From Heracleum sosnowskyi (Eukaryota; Streptophyta; Magnoliopsida; Apiales; Apiaceae), in NCBI GenBank assembly GCA_030848705.1, contig CM061237.1, forward strand, positions 82,951,910-83,015,909: DNA of 64,000 nucleotides, in the 5' to 3' direction. The translations under genes were made by a program, and so were the position numbers. How positions within the stretch are numbered: position 1 is the first letter of the stretch; each line of letters opens with the position of its first letter. A model generated the notes under the pieces. That model worked only from the letters and a program-made list of their open reading frames with translations. It ran no database searches and had not been told where the DNA came from. Positions 1-11,610 of the stretch are shown here, one piece after another.

Positions 1-28
<28 letters not shown>
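1..28. repeat. (AG)n microsatellite
   Basis: A pure AG dinucleotide run opens the window, so its true start lies to the left. It is followed by about 300 bases of A/T-rich sequence (29-344) in which I see no gene. Confidence 0.95.
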
Positions 29-31
<3 letters not shown>

Positions 32-353
32 TTTTGTTGAAGGAGGGGAGGGGTTTAGGAGTTAGTTGAGACTACGACATAGGTGGTGGTTTATGTACAG
101 AGTTTTAATGAGGAAGTGCCGGAGAAAATGGTACAAGGAGGTGTATGTAATATTGATTTTTTTTTGTACATTTACGTGGGTAACGGGCCCTGTTTAAGGT
201 AGGGATTTTGTGTTTTTTTGATACGAAAGATTAGAAAAAATCCCAATTGCCTTTTAAATATTTACTAATGAAGGAAACTAAATATACAATTTTAATATTC
301 TTGCATGAAACTAAATATTACAAATGGAGGAAACTAAATATTCAATTATAATA

Positions 354-1040
354 GGATATTTATCAAAAATACCACTTTTTTAAAGTTTTTTTGCAATTTT
401 ACCATCTTCTCAAAATATTTACAAAAATACCTTCTTTTTAAAAATAATTTGCGAAAATACCATCTTTTAAAAAGATTTTTGCAAAAATACGTTCTGCAAC
501 TAAATACAACCTACGTAGGTTGCATCCGGTTGCATATGTGATTGCAACTAGATGCAACTGGATGCAACTTTCCAAATACAAACTACGTAGTTTGCATCCA
601 GTTGCATATGTGGTTGAAACTAGATGCAACTTTTTAAAAAATAATTGAAAAAACAGCTAAAAATTCAAAAACAATTATTAATAAAAGGGGTAAACTTGTG
701 GTCTTGGTTTACCCTGGGGTTCAATGGTTAACTTTTGGGGTTCAATGTTTCTATTTTGGATTTTAGAAATATTAAGAATGACGAATAATTCGTATACGGA
801 CTTAGGGTTTAGGGTTTCAAGCCTAAACTCTAACCTACCCTGATTTTAGGGTTGTTTACAACCCTAAAATCAGGACGCCGGAAAAACACTATTATTTACA
901 AGTTGCATCTGTGGTTGATTTTGGTTGCAGTTTGCAGAAGGTATTTTTGCAAATAAGATGGTATTTTCGCAAAATATTTTTTTTTGAAAAGGTATTTTTG
1001 CAAAAATATTTCTGGAATGGGATATTTATGAAAAAAGCCC
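354..1040. mobile_element. Mutator-like MITE with 9-bp target duplication
   Basis: The block is bounded by the perfect 9-bp direct repeat ATTATAATA (345-353 and 1041-1049), the target-site length of Mutator-like elements. The inner ends are long, imperfect inverted repeats of the type TTTGCAAAAATACC, reading inward from both sides (about 354-500 and 935-1040). The interior holds TGCATCC/GGATGCA repeats at about 505-635, two telomere-like TTTAGGG units near 803-817 and a perfect palindrome at 839-874. No transposase is present, so it is non-autonomous. The left inverted repeat looks shortened relative to the right one. Confidence 0.7.
839..874. repeat. Perfect 36-bp palindrome (17-bp stem, 2-nt loop)
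   Basis: The arm CCTGATTTTAGGGTTGT is followed by TT and then its exact reverse complement. It lies inside the MITE at 354-1040. Confidence 0.9.
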
Positions 1041-1049
1041 ATTATAATA

Positions 1050-1343
1050 TTCTTGCCTTCAAATATCTAAATTAAAAAAAGAGTGTATTACTTTACATTA
1101 TTTTGAACTTCCCTTTATTATTATCTAGATATTCTCGTAATATTTCTTTTCAAATTAAATTACCATCTTAACATTCTGCTCTCCTAAACTTTCTTTTTTA
1201 ATGTAATATAATAGAAAATACAAGAACATATTGGTAAATAAGAAGTTAAAAAATTAGATCGGTCTTGCATAAAAAATTAAGTAATTACTTGGTAAATAAT
1301 TAATTACCTTTAATACTTTCATACAAACAACTAATTAATAGTA
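1050..1343. other. A/T-rich flank, no feature recognised
   Basis: Low-complexity A/T-rich sequence between the MITE and the target duplication of Copia-A. I see no ORF or structural signal. Confidence 0.6.
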
Positions 1344-1348
1344 TAAAT
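1344..1348. repeat. Target-site duplication of Copia-A (left copy)
   Basis: TAAAT immediately precedes the left LTR, and the same five bases follow the right LTR at 27178-27182. Five bases is the usual duplication length for Ty1/copia integrases. Confidence 0.92.
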
Positions 1349-2628
1349 TGAAAGACATATGTATAGGCCTATTTGTAAACACCGAGGATTCTACTCAACA
1401 TAAAATAAGATGTAATAAGTAAATAATAAAAGTCAGATGTCACAGGAATCTCAGAAGATTATATTTGTCAAAGAATGAAGATTAAAGTCATCTACAGAGT
1501 TGAAGTTATTCTACATTGAAAGAAGTTCAATTTATTGATCAAGCCTCAGTGAAGTATTCAAGCTCAGTGAATTTATTAAAGTGACAGAGATTTCAAGAGG
1601 TGACAGCAAAGATACAAGTTACAGAGTTCAAGAAGGAAAAGGAATTGAATCACTTCTTAAAAGTCAAACAGATGAAGAACAGACATTTTCGTTAGTCACT
1701 CATGAACCAGACAGTACATTGAGTGTCAACGTTCTAAAATGTTAATTCTTCATCTAAGTTTTAGTGATTCAGGAATTAATTGAGAAGACAAAGAATTCTA
1801 TTTATTCTCTTATAAATAATTATTACTATTAAGTAAATTATTTATTAAATTAATTCTGTAAAGAATTAATTTAATACATAATTTATTTAGATAATTATTT
1901 AAATTAGAATAAAAATGAACTAGGAAGACTTAGTTTTTAAACTAGGAAGACTTAGAAGTGAGTCTTCCCGATTGTCTTCCTAGGCAAAAACAGAGTCTTC
2001 CCGATAGTCTTCCCTATACAAATCCTTGTCTTCCCGATTGTCTTCCAAGGTAAAAAGAGAGTCTTCCTGCAAGTCTTCTTTATTCATTTCTTTGAATTAT
2101 TGGCGCGTGGACTTAAAGGAATGCAGTGTTTAAATAGACAGAAGACAGAAGCATTTGTATTACACACACAAGACAGAAAAGACACAGAACTTCAACATAT
2201 CATCTTAAAAGCTCTGTATTCATTTCTCTCAACTGCAAAGCCTTAAATTCTGCAGAGATTTAATTCTTGATTGTTCTTAAACATTTAATCCATAAGAATT
2301 GTATCTCTTGTACTGCTTTGACAATCTAGCGGATTATAATCCCTAAAAATTATATCGAACTACTTTTTAGTATTCGATCCTTTTATTACAAAAATAGATA
2401 AATTCATGTCGAATTTATTCTAGATTTGTTTTATCAAGAACTTTGTAATCAGTGATCAAATTGTAACACTCCTCAAGTTTAATATAAGTTATATTTAACT
2501 TGAATATTGTTTCAGTTTTATTCCGCATTAATTTGTTCATAAATTGTTATATCTTCAAATGAACAAATTCGATTAAATGATATAGTTTGTATTCAACCCC
2601 CCTTCTACAAACTTATCAGGACCTAACA
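1349..2628 (+). repeat. Copia-A 5' LTR
   Basis: The LTR starts TGAAAGACAT and ends CCTAACA, about 1,280 bp. It matches 25916-27177. A cluster of GTCTTCC motifs in both orientations lies at about 1919-2080. A T/A-rich TATA-like stretch near 2130 (TTTAAATAG) could be the promoter. Confidence 0.95.
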
Positions 2629-2630
2629 AT

Positions 2631-2642
2631 TGGCATCAGAGC
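2631..2642 (+). promoter_or_regulatory. Copia-A primer binding site
   Basis: TGGCATCAGAGC lies two bases after the LTR. It differs at one position from TGGTATCAGAGC, the plant initiator tRNA-Met complement seen intact in Copia-B and Copia-E. Confidence 0.9.
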
Positions 2643-2732
2643 CTTTTGATTGATATACTAATCAAAGATCCAATTGTTTTGAGATTTTTTCTTAAACTCT
2701 GAAATTTTTATTATTCTTCAAAAATCTCAAAA

Positions 2733-4967
2733 ATGTCTACAACTCAGAAAATGGGTACAGTCAAAATCCCAATGTTCAGTAAGGAGAATTATCCTATGTG
2801 GAAGAAGAAAATGCTCCTGTTTCTTCAATGGCTAATGTTAAATATCTTGGAGTGCTGAAGAATGGTCCTAAACTTCCTATGATTGTGGAGGAAGAGCAGA
2901 TAGAGAACAATGTTATAACTAGAGCTGCTAGGATGTACCTTAAGGATCCCAAGGACTACACATCTAATGAAAAAGAGGATGCTACCATGGATGCCTGTTT
3001 ACAGTTGATACTGGTTGATTGTCTTGATCCTATCATGCATAATCATGTTCTAAACTATGTTACTGCTAAACACATTTGGGACACAATAGAGATAATCAAT
3101 GAGGGGACAGAGGAAGTCAGAGAGAATAAGTTGGAAATTCTCACCTCTTCATATGAGCATTTCAGATCAAACCCTGGTGAAGGTATCTCTGAGGTTTTTG
3201 AGAGATACAACAAATTGATCAATGATCTGAATCTCAATGGAAAGAACTATACTATCAAGGAGATTAACAAGAAGTTCCTCCTGACATTTCCATCTCATTT
3301 GGAGCACAGAATATCTGCAATCAGAGAAGCAAGAGATCTTGGAGAGATTTCTTTGGAAAGACTTTATGGTGTTCTGAAGACCTATGAGCTGGAGCAGATT
3401 CAACAGAAGGAGATATATGGAACTGGAAAGATAGTTAGTACTTTTACTGCATTGACAACAGAAGTCCCACAGAAACTGAAAGTGAAGGTTGTTCAACCTT
3501 CCAGTTCTAACTTGGATGTTATTGATGTTGAATATGGCTTAACATCCACTGATCAATCTGGTGGTGACTTCTATTCTTTGGAAGAACTTGATCAGCTGGA
3601 GGATGGTGATTTGGCAATGATAGTGAGGAAGTTTGGCAAATTAAGATTCAGAAGGAATTCCAATCTTAAGTTCAAGCCCAGGTTTCAGAAAGGTGGTTCC
3701 TCATCTACAAATAGCACAAGGGGTGGCTATAAAACTGGAACTGTGGAAAGAAGCACAATCAGGTGCTACAATTGTAATGAGTTGGGTCACTTTGCTACAG
3801 AATGTAAAAAGCCAAAGCAAGTGAGAAGGAACTCATTTGATTCTAGCAAGAAGAATAAGATTGGGAAAGCTTGCCGAAGGAAAGAGTTGGGATGATACTG
3901 ATAGTGATGAAGAAGCAGGTGAAATTGGAAACCTAGCTTTAATGGCAAATGAGGCAAGCACTTCATCAACATTCATGTCAGAGGTAAAGTTTACTGATAC
4001 TGAAATGATCTATCATCTTAGTACTACTGTTTCATGTGCACGTAGAGAAAATGATAGAATAATTCTTTTGAACACAGCTCTTGAAAAGGAGGTAAAAGAA
4101 TTAAAACTTGTGCATGTTAATCAGGATGAACTAACTAAGAAAATAGCATTTCTTGAGAATAGGGTTAAATGTTATATTCAACTGGAAACCATTCTTAAGG
4201 ATGAGATCAGAGAACTTAAAGTCAAGGCTAATGCTTACTATAACTCTTGTAAGACTGCTAAAGAAATCATCAATAAACAAGTTATTGGTCATACTGTCGG
4301 AATAGGGTATGACTATAACGAGTCTATTGGTGAATTAAGCATAAACACCCCTAATAGAGTCAGTGTTGAAGAAATGGGTGTACCATATGTGCTTAAGGGT
4401 ATTGAAACACCTTTCTTTAGAGAATCCTTGGCAGATCCTCTGAATGAAAATTCTATCATTATTCAAGAGGAGATGCGTATTGAGGATCTTGCTTTTGAAC
4501 TTGTTCAGTCCAACAAGTGTATGCCTAACAAACCAGTCAAAGTTGTTTCAGCAACAGAGACTAAGTCAGACATCCATAAAGTGGATCAAAACAACTGTAG
4601 AACCAACATGCCTGCTGTTAATCTTTCTCATAAAGCATGTGGTGTGGTTAATTGCATGTCTTGTGCTTTCAATGTTATGTATGCTTATTTTAATAGTAAG
4701 CATGTATCTGATAATAAGACTGCTCCATGTCAACATGTTAATAATAAGAAGCATGTTAGATCTAAGACTACTAGTCCTCCAAAGACTAGAGTGGATCCAT
4801 TTATCCCTAAGCCTACTCAGAAATGTGTTAAGGCTGGCTATAAATGGAAACGCTCTTTTGTGAAAGAGGTTTACGTAGTTAAAGTTAAAAATGTTGTTTT
4901 GCCTGACAAAGGCCAATTCTTTAAATATGCCGGACCCAATCAAGTTTGGGTTCCGAAGAAAGACTAA
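2733..4967 (+). pseudogene. gag: Copia-A gag (frameshifted)
   Basis: The natural start is the ATG at 2733, which opens a Gag N-terminus ending ENYPMWKKKM. A one-base loss near 2829 moves the frame to the segment ending at 3895, and a second shift near 3872 (apparent two-base loss) moves it to the segment ending at 4967. The product has a UBN2-type copia capsid region, a CCHC zinc knuckle (CYNCNELGHFATEC) and an acidic WDDTDSDEE segment. A coiled-coil, lysine-rich tail ends VWVPKKD. Gag would package the RNA. The last 22 bases overlap the pol frame. A donor-like site lies at 3984. Two frameshifts make it non-functional. Confidence 0.9.
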
Positions 4968-4984
4968 TCAATTTGATACTGCAG
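3984..4984 (+). other. Candidate facultative intron across gag 3' part and gag-pol junction (Copia-A)
   Basis: The donor-like site is CAGAG|GTAAAG with the cut before 3984, and the acceptor-like site is ATACTGCAG|GG with the cut after 4984. Both fall between codons of their frames (gag frame upstream, pol frame downstream), so excision of 1,001 nt would join gag to pol in frame. CTAAT at 4964-4968 lies at a plausible branch-point distance. Matching sites exist in Copia-B and Copia-C. Inference only; no transcript evidence. Confidence 0.55.
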
Positions 4985-7900
4985 GGTGTGGCACATGTAA
5001 ACCGTGTTATGTGGGTTCTTGACAGTGGTTGTTCAAGGCATATGACCGGAGATAGAGCCCTGCTATCAAATGTGGTTGAGAAAGCTGGCCCAGGAGTTAC
5101 CTTTGGAGATAACAGCAAGGGTATTACCATAGGATATGGATGTTTGAAGTTTGGAAATGTTATCATTCAAGATGTATCTATTGTGGAAGTTCTGAAGTTC
5201 AATCTTCTCAGCATCAGTCACTTCTGTGACAGAGGATATGTTGTTTCCTTTGAGAAAGATAGATGTCAGATCCTTCACAAGAAGAATGGAAAGCCTGCTC
5301 TTCAAGGAGTAAGGAAAGGTGATTTGTTCATAGCTGATCTGCACTCTGGATCCAAAGATGAAGTTACTTATTTTTATGCTAAAGCTTCATCAGATGAGAG
5401 TTGGCTATGACACAAGAAGATGTCTCACCTTAACTTCAAAACCATGAACTCTTTAGTCAAGAGGGAATTGGTGAGAGGTTTTCCTCAGATGGAATTTACA
5501 CAGGAAGGACTGTGTGAGGTATGTAAGAAAGGAAAGTCAAAGAAAGCTTCTCACAAGGGCACTGACACATCATCAATAACTGAACCACTTCAGCTACTGC
5601 ACATGGATTTGTTTGGTCCAGTTAGTGTGATGTCCATGTCAAAGAAACAGTATGCACTTGTGATTGTTGATGACTATTCCAAATATACTTGGGTTTTATT
5701 CCTACATTCCAAGGATGAGATCCCACAAATGGTGATTGATCATATAAAGTTGATTGAGCTGGATTCTAGATTCCCTGTTAGAGCTATAAGGTCAGATAAT
5801 GGAACTGAATTCAAGAATGCAGTCCTAAATGACTTTTGTGCAGATAAAGGAATAACAAGACAGTATTCAGCCCCTAGAACTCCTCAACAGAATGGAGTGG
5901 TGGAAAAGAAGAATCGTACATTGATTGAAGTTGCAAGGACTATGTTAAGTGAATCAAGACTTCCAATGTACTTTTGGGCTAAAGCTGTGAATACTGCTTG
6001 TTATACTCAGAATTGAACTTTAATCAACAAGGACTTAATGAAGAATCCTTATGAGATCATGAACAACAAGAAACCAACTCTCAAATACTTACATGTATTT
6101 GGAGCTAAATGCTTTGTGCTTAAGGATGACAATGTGAAACGTGACAAGTTTGAGGCCAAGGCACAAGAAGCTATTTTTATTGGTTATTCCAGAAGATCTT
6201 ACAGGGTGTACCTGATTGATGGTCACCATGTGAAGGAAAGTGTCAATGTTACATTTGATGACACTAAGCTCCCTAGTATCCAAACTGAAGATTCATCTGA
6301 AGAACTGAAGTTTGATAACTTGCCAGACTCAGAATCAGATGATGAAGCTCCACCTGAGAATGTTGCTGGTAATGACAATAATAATGATGATAATGATCAT
6401 GGTGGTGGTGGTGGAAACATTGGTAACAATGGAGATACCACCAACACTGGAAAAGAATCATCAAGTAAATCAAGCAACAACTCAGGGGGAGGAAATGAAG
6501 GATCTACTAGTCATTCACAACACCACAATGAATTTCAAGGCGAATCATCAAGATCAAATCTTCCAAGACAGACTGTATGGAATAAAGCTCATCCTTTTGA
6601 GATGATCATTGGTGATCCAGGTGTTGGAGTTAGAACTAGAAGTGCTACTCAGAATGAATGTCATTATTCAGGGTTTCTATCTGAAATGGAGCCAAAGAAG
6701 ACTAATGAAGCACTGACTGATCCAGATTGGGTGATTGCTATGCAAGATGAACTCAATCAATTTGAACAACAACAAGTCTGGAAGCTGGTACCCAGACCAA
6801 AGAACAAGAAAGTAGTTGGTACAAGATGGGTATCCAGAAACAAGCTAGATGAAAATGACATTGTTACAAGGAACAAGGAAAGACTAGTTGCTCAAGGGTA
6901 TTCACAAGCTGAAGGCATTGATTATGATGAAACCTATGCACCAGTGGCTAGACTTGAGGCCATCAAGATGTTCTTAGCATTTGCAGCTTACTCCAATTTT
7001 AAAGTCTATCAAATGGATGTTAAGAGTGCATTCCTGAATGGTGAGCTGGATGAAGAAGTGTATGTGGAACAACCCCCTGGCTTTGAAAATCAGTAGTTGC
7101 TGGACTTTGTGTACTTTCTCTTCAAGGCTATCTATGGTCTCAAACAAGCCCCAAGAAAATGGTATGACACTCTCTCTGGTTTTCTTTTAGAAAATGGTTT
7201 TGTTAGAGGTATCATAGACAAAACTCTTTTTTCAAAGAAACACAAAAGTGATATGATATTAGTCCAAGTCTATGTGGATGACATCATATTTGGGTCTACT
7301 AATGATGATCTCTGTAAGAGATTTGCTAAGTTAATGCAGAGTAAGTTTGAAATGAGTATGATGGGTGAGCTGAAGTTCTTTCTTGGATTACAAGTAAGTC
7401 AAAGGTCAAATGGTATATTTCTTTGTCAATCCAAGTATCTCAAAGAACTCCTCAAGAAGTATCACATGGAGGATTTAGCATCAGCAAGGACTCCATCTTC
7501 AACAGCTGTCAAACTTGGAGCTTGTGATAATTCTAGCAAGGTAGATGTTACAAGCTACAGAGGTATGATTGGCTCCTTACTCTATCTTACTGCTAGTAGA
7601 CCAGATATTATGTATGCTACATGCTTGTGTGCAAGGTTCCAAGCAGACCCTAGAGATTTACATCTCGTTGCTGTTAAAAGAATCTTGAGATATCTTAAGG
7701 GTACACCTAATTTAGGTATCTGGTACCCTAAAGATTCTGGTTTTAATCTTATTGGATATACAGATTCTGATTATGCAGGTAGTGTTGTTGATAGAAAGAG
7801 TAACTCTAGGAGTTGTCAATTCCTAGGAGGTAGATTAATTTCCTGGTATAGCAAGAAACAACAAACAGTTTCCAATTCAACAGCAGAAGCTGAATATATT

Positions 7901-8221
7901 GCTGCTGGAAGCTGCTGTGCTCAGATCTTATGGATAAGGAATCAATTGAAGGACTATGGCTTTGCATTAGACAAAATTCCCATTTTATGTGATAATACAA
8001 GTGTCATAGCAATCTCCAACAACCCTGTTCAGCACTCGAGAACGAAGCACATTGATATCAGGTATCATTTTATCAGAGAGCATGTCATGAATGGAACTGT
8101 GGAGTTACACTTTGTACCCACAGAAGAACAAACTACAGATATATTCACTAAATCTGTTGACGAATCCACATTTACCAGGTTAGTTGGTAAATTGGGTATG
8201 TTGAACAGTCTTAATGATTAA
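4985..8221 (+). pseudogene. pol: Copia-A pol (three in-frame stops)
   Basis: The frame is open from 4946, with no ATG near its start. Domains in copia order: protease with DSGCSRHMTG (from 5021), GAG-pre-integrase zinc region, integrase core (LLHMDLFGPV, RSDNGTEF, NGVVEKKNR), reverse transcriptase with YVDDIIFGST, and RNase H with TAEAEYIAAG. It ends SLND at 8221. Three stops interrupt one continuous frame: TGA at 5408-5410, just before the HKK zinc-finger region; TGA at 6014-6016; and TAG at 7094-7096, between AFLNGEL and the RT catalytic motif. No frameshift was noticed. Point decay fits the diverged LTRs. Confidence 0.93.
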
Positions 8222-9064
8222 TAATATCTCTGTCATGTTTGTTCTTTTCAAAAATTCATTTTCTCTTGTCATTTTAAATGATATTTATTGCCAATTTTCA
8301 TTTGATATTACATGCTTGTTAATTTAAATACTTCTGAATAATATATTTTCTCTAAAAATATTTTTCTCATATTTTTTTTTAAATGGAGAAATGTATTTTT
8401 ATTGAAAATGTAATTATTTAGAATTATTTAGATAAGTTTCAGATTGTATATAGTGTTGTTTAAATTTTTCTGCAAGTTTATATTAATTTAATGCACTTCT
8501 TTATTTTTCTGCATATTTTTCTAGAATTTATGGAATTTTCTGTGAATTTTTCTAGACTTGTAAATATTTTTCATGCATTTTTGTTTAATTCTATGCATTT
8601 TTATTATTTTTCTGTAAAAAAAAATTCTGTAAATAAATTGTATTTTCTATGTTATTCTCTAAGTCTTCCCAGTTTTTGTACTAGGAAGACTACCGAGAAG
8701 ACTTAGAATTTATTTGTTTTGTTTTTTTCCTTTTCTTTTTAAGTCGTTTCCTAAGTCTTCCCAGTTTTTATACTAGGAAGACTATCAGGAAGACTTACCA
8801 TTATTTGTTTTATTTTTTTGCTTTTTCTGTTTTAAATATTTTGGAAGACTTTCTAGTTTGTACTAGGAAGACTACCGGGAAAACTATCATAAGTCTTCCC
8901 GATTGTCTTCCCAGTACAATTTTAAATAAAATGTTTGATAGTCTTCTAAGTGTTTTTTATTAGCAGTTATATACTTACATATATAAATACTTACGCACAG
9001 CTTTTCTTTTCATTTCCCTTATCAGTTTTTTTTAAAATTAATTAAAATTTCTTCTTTTATAAGA
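8222..9064 (+). other. Copia-A spacer between pol and ORF3 with inverted GTCTTCC motif array
   Basis: T-rich non-coding sequence. From about 8658 to 8955 it carries repeated AAGTCTTCCC and its complement GGAAGACTT, often as facing pairs around short A/T spacers. The same motif is in the LTR. A TATA box follows at 8980. Confidence 0.75.
8980..8989 (+). promoter_or_regulatory. TATA box upstream of Copia-A ORF3
   Basis: TATATAAATA lies 76 bp before the ORF3 ATG at 9065. TATA-like boxes occupy similar positions in Copia-B and Copia-C, which suggests a separate ORF3 transcript. Confidence 0.45.
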
Positions 9065-11610
9065 ATGGATCCTAATTTTGAACTTGTTTTAAATAACTAT
9101 ATTGGGTATTTTGATCCGTCCAAATGTAAGGTGGAACGATTTAAACCTTGGATTCAGTTTTGGAATAGTGAGACTTGTGTTAGTCATGCTATTTGTGCCT
9201 CTACACTTTTGAAAATTGATCCATTACGGTTTCTTTGTTCAAGTGTTGTTATTGCCGAGGATTCAAAATCTTTTACGTTCAATATTTTAAACCAGCAATA
9301 TACAGTCACTTTAGATTTATTTTGTGATGTTTTACAGTTTCCAAAGGACAGGTTTGATCCCTTACCCTCTGATGATGAGTTATCACAGTTCTTTGTGAAT
9401 ATTCATTATCAGGGTCCCTTACAGATGGTTAAATTGTCTAAAAGTTTTCTTGTTAGGGAATGGGATCTGTTCTTTGATACAATAGCAAGAGTCTTTGGTA
9501 ATTGCACAAAAACAAATTTTCATAGCATTACTAGTCTTAATCAATATATTGCTTATGCTATTGTATTTGGTCGTAGACTTAATTTTGGTGAGATTCTGTG
9601 GAATATTATGATCAACAGGCTTGCACACTCTAGGAGAGATTTTGATAATCATGTGAAAGTGAAGTGTTGATACCCTCGCTTTCTCACTCTTATCATAAAT
9701 CATCTTCTTACTGTTGAGCAAGTAGAACTGTTTAGGAATACAAGATTTGAAACCTCCCAAACCACATATTCTAAATTCTACACCAGGATGGACTGCTCAC
9801 TCAAATTTCTAAACACACCAATTCTTGTTTCACCATTGATGAGTCAATTCATTAATCTTCCAATCTTCGGTGAACAAGTTCCTTAGCCACATCCGGTTCC
9901 ACTACAGGTAGTTATTCCTAACCCTGGATCTTCTTCTACTGGTACTTTAATTGAAACCCAAGTGGTTGGTAGGGCTGACCAAGAGGTTGTAGAACCACAA
10001 TCTCTAACACAGGTCATAGAGCCAAACAGAGAGTCAAACACTTTTGACCAACAACCTGAGCCTAATGTTCAAACCAGTCAAAGAAGAGTTAGTGAAGTAG
10101 CTACAATGAGTGTTCCCACAGCTCTGTCTCCACCTTTAAAGAAAAGAAAAACCTATAGGGAGACATCTGTAAGCCCATCCGTATCCTCTCAACAGGATAT
10201 GGACATTGATATGGCCACTGAACAGTCTCTGGAGACATCCTCTCAACAGGATGAATCTATTGAAATTCGCCATAGGGCCATGGCATCTTGTACTGAGTCA
10301 ATCACTCTTCCATTACTCACAATGGGAGAAGATATCGATATAGATGAAACTCAGGCACTATGCTAGGAGAGCACTTTGATTTTGATTTTGATTTTGAAAC
10401 AGTGCCTACCATAGTTACGGTAGAAGTGCCTTCACAGACATCAGAGGGAAAATCTGATTCTCAGCCATCTTTAATAGAATCATTTTCTCCCCTCCCAGAG
10501 GGAACATCTCTGGCTCCCCTAAGGGATTTTTCACTCGCAGTTTACACTGGAGAAAGTGAAAGGTAACCAGGTGAGTCTGTCACTGAAGCAATTCAGTTTA
10601 CAATGTCAAATATTTTGACAGACTCAACCAGGGATTGGGATTTGCGAACTCCCATTGCACCACCACTGACCTCTCTAGAAGGGGCTAGAGTGATTTCTTT
10701 TGCAGGTACATCATCTGAGAACATGGAAAGACAGTTAGTTGTGAAAGATGAGAGACAAACACAGAGTGATACACAAGCACGTGAGTTGAGTGAAACACCA
10801 CTGAGAGAAATTGAAGTGAGTGCACACACTGACACAAACACTGCTTTGTTGTTAACCCAACTAGCTGCTCTACAGAAACAGTTACAAGAAACCCAGGCTG
10901 AAAACAACCTTCTCAAAGCACAAGTGGTTGCACAATCTTCCACCTCTGTATCTAATCAGTTGGGTACTGTTAAGGATGATTTGGAAGGACTGAAGAATAC
11001 TCTACTCCCGAAGCTGAATTCCATCCAACAATCTCAAGTACTAGTGGCTTCAGACATTTCTGATTTAACAACGTCAAATGCTCAGATTTCAGAAAGTGTC
11101 AAGGAGATTGCTGCCATTTCTACCAAGGTGGACTTTATTCTGCAAACAACTGATGAAAATCAAAGGTTTAATGAAGAAAGGATATCAAGGATTGAAGGAG
11201 GAATGAAGCATCTGAATGAAGGGATGAAGCACTTGTACAATATGATAAAGAATTCACATCAACCTACAGCAGAACAAAGAACATTCTTTGAGGGAGGTGA
11301 TGATGATGATAATGATGAGGACGATGCTGATGAAGGAGGAGATGTGGGAGATATGAGAGAAATAGGTTAGATTAGGAGAACATCTGAGGTGAATCCTAGG
11401 GCTTCCAAAGCTTAAACTGTAGGGGATTCCTCAACTAAGGGGGAGAAGAAAGGAGGAAATAGAGAAGCTAGAGGAGCTAGAGAAGCTGGAGGAGCTTCTG
11501 GAGGAGGAAAAGATAAAGGAAAGGGTAAACAATCATTGGAGGAGTCTGTTTTTGATGATGCCTACTACTACCATGGTGAACATGATGATTTCCAATTTGA
11601 TACATCTGGT
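9065..11610 (+). pseudogene. Copia-A ORF3, 5' part (env-like position, decayed)
   Basis: The third ORF starts with ATG at 9065 (MDPNFELVLNN). Its first 230 codons form a domain shared with ORF3 of Copia-B and C, recognisable by an LVRE or RKEW-type segment followed by an aromatic/Phe-rich helix. The rest is Ser/Thr/Gln-rich, then coiled-coil (TNTALLLTQLAALQKQL region), then acidic (GGDDDDNDEDD region). Stops at 9668, 9884, 10564 and 11368 and a frameshift near 10362 break it. No signal peptide or membrane segment is evident, so 'env-like' refers only to position. Copia-B interrupts it after codon Gly at 11610. Confidence 0.8.
11606..11610. repeat. Target-site duplication of Copia-B (left copy)
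   Basis: CTGGT precedes the left LTR of Copia-B and is repeated exactly at 24648-24652. Removing Copia-B and one copy restores a continuous ORF3 frame of Copia-A. Confidence 0.97.

Noticed and set aside
438..629. 63-codon minus-strand ORF in the left flank
   Set aside because: It translates the TGCATCC/GGATGCA repeat of the MITE and has repetitive composition.
803..817. Interstitial telomere
   Set aside because: Only two TTTAGGG units; too short to be more than chance or a MITE-internal feature.
9419..9760. 113-codon minus-strand ORF opposite Copia-A ORF3
   Set aside because: It is a shadow of the decayed ORF3 frame, with no conserved counterpart in Copia-B or C.
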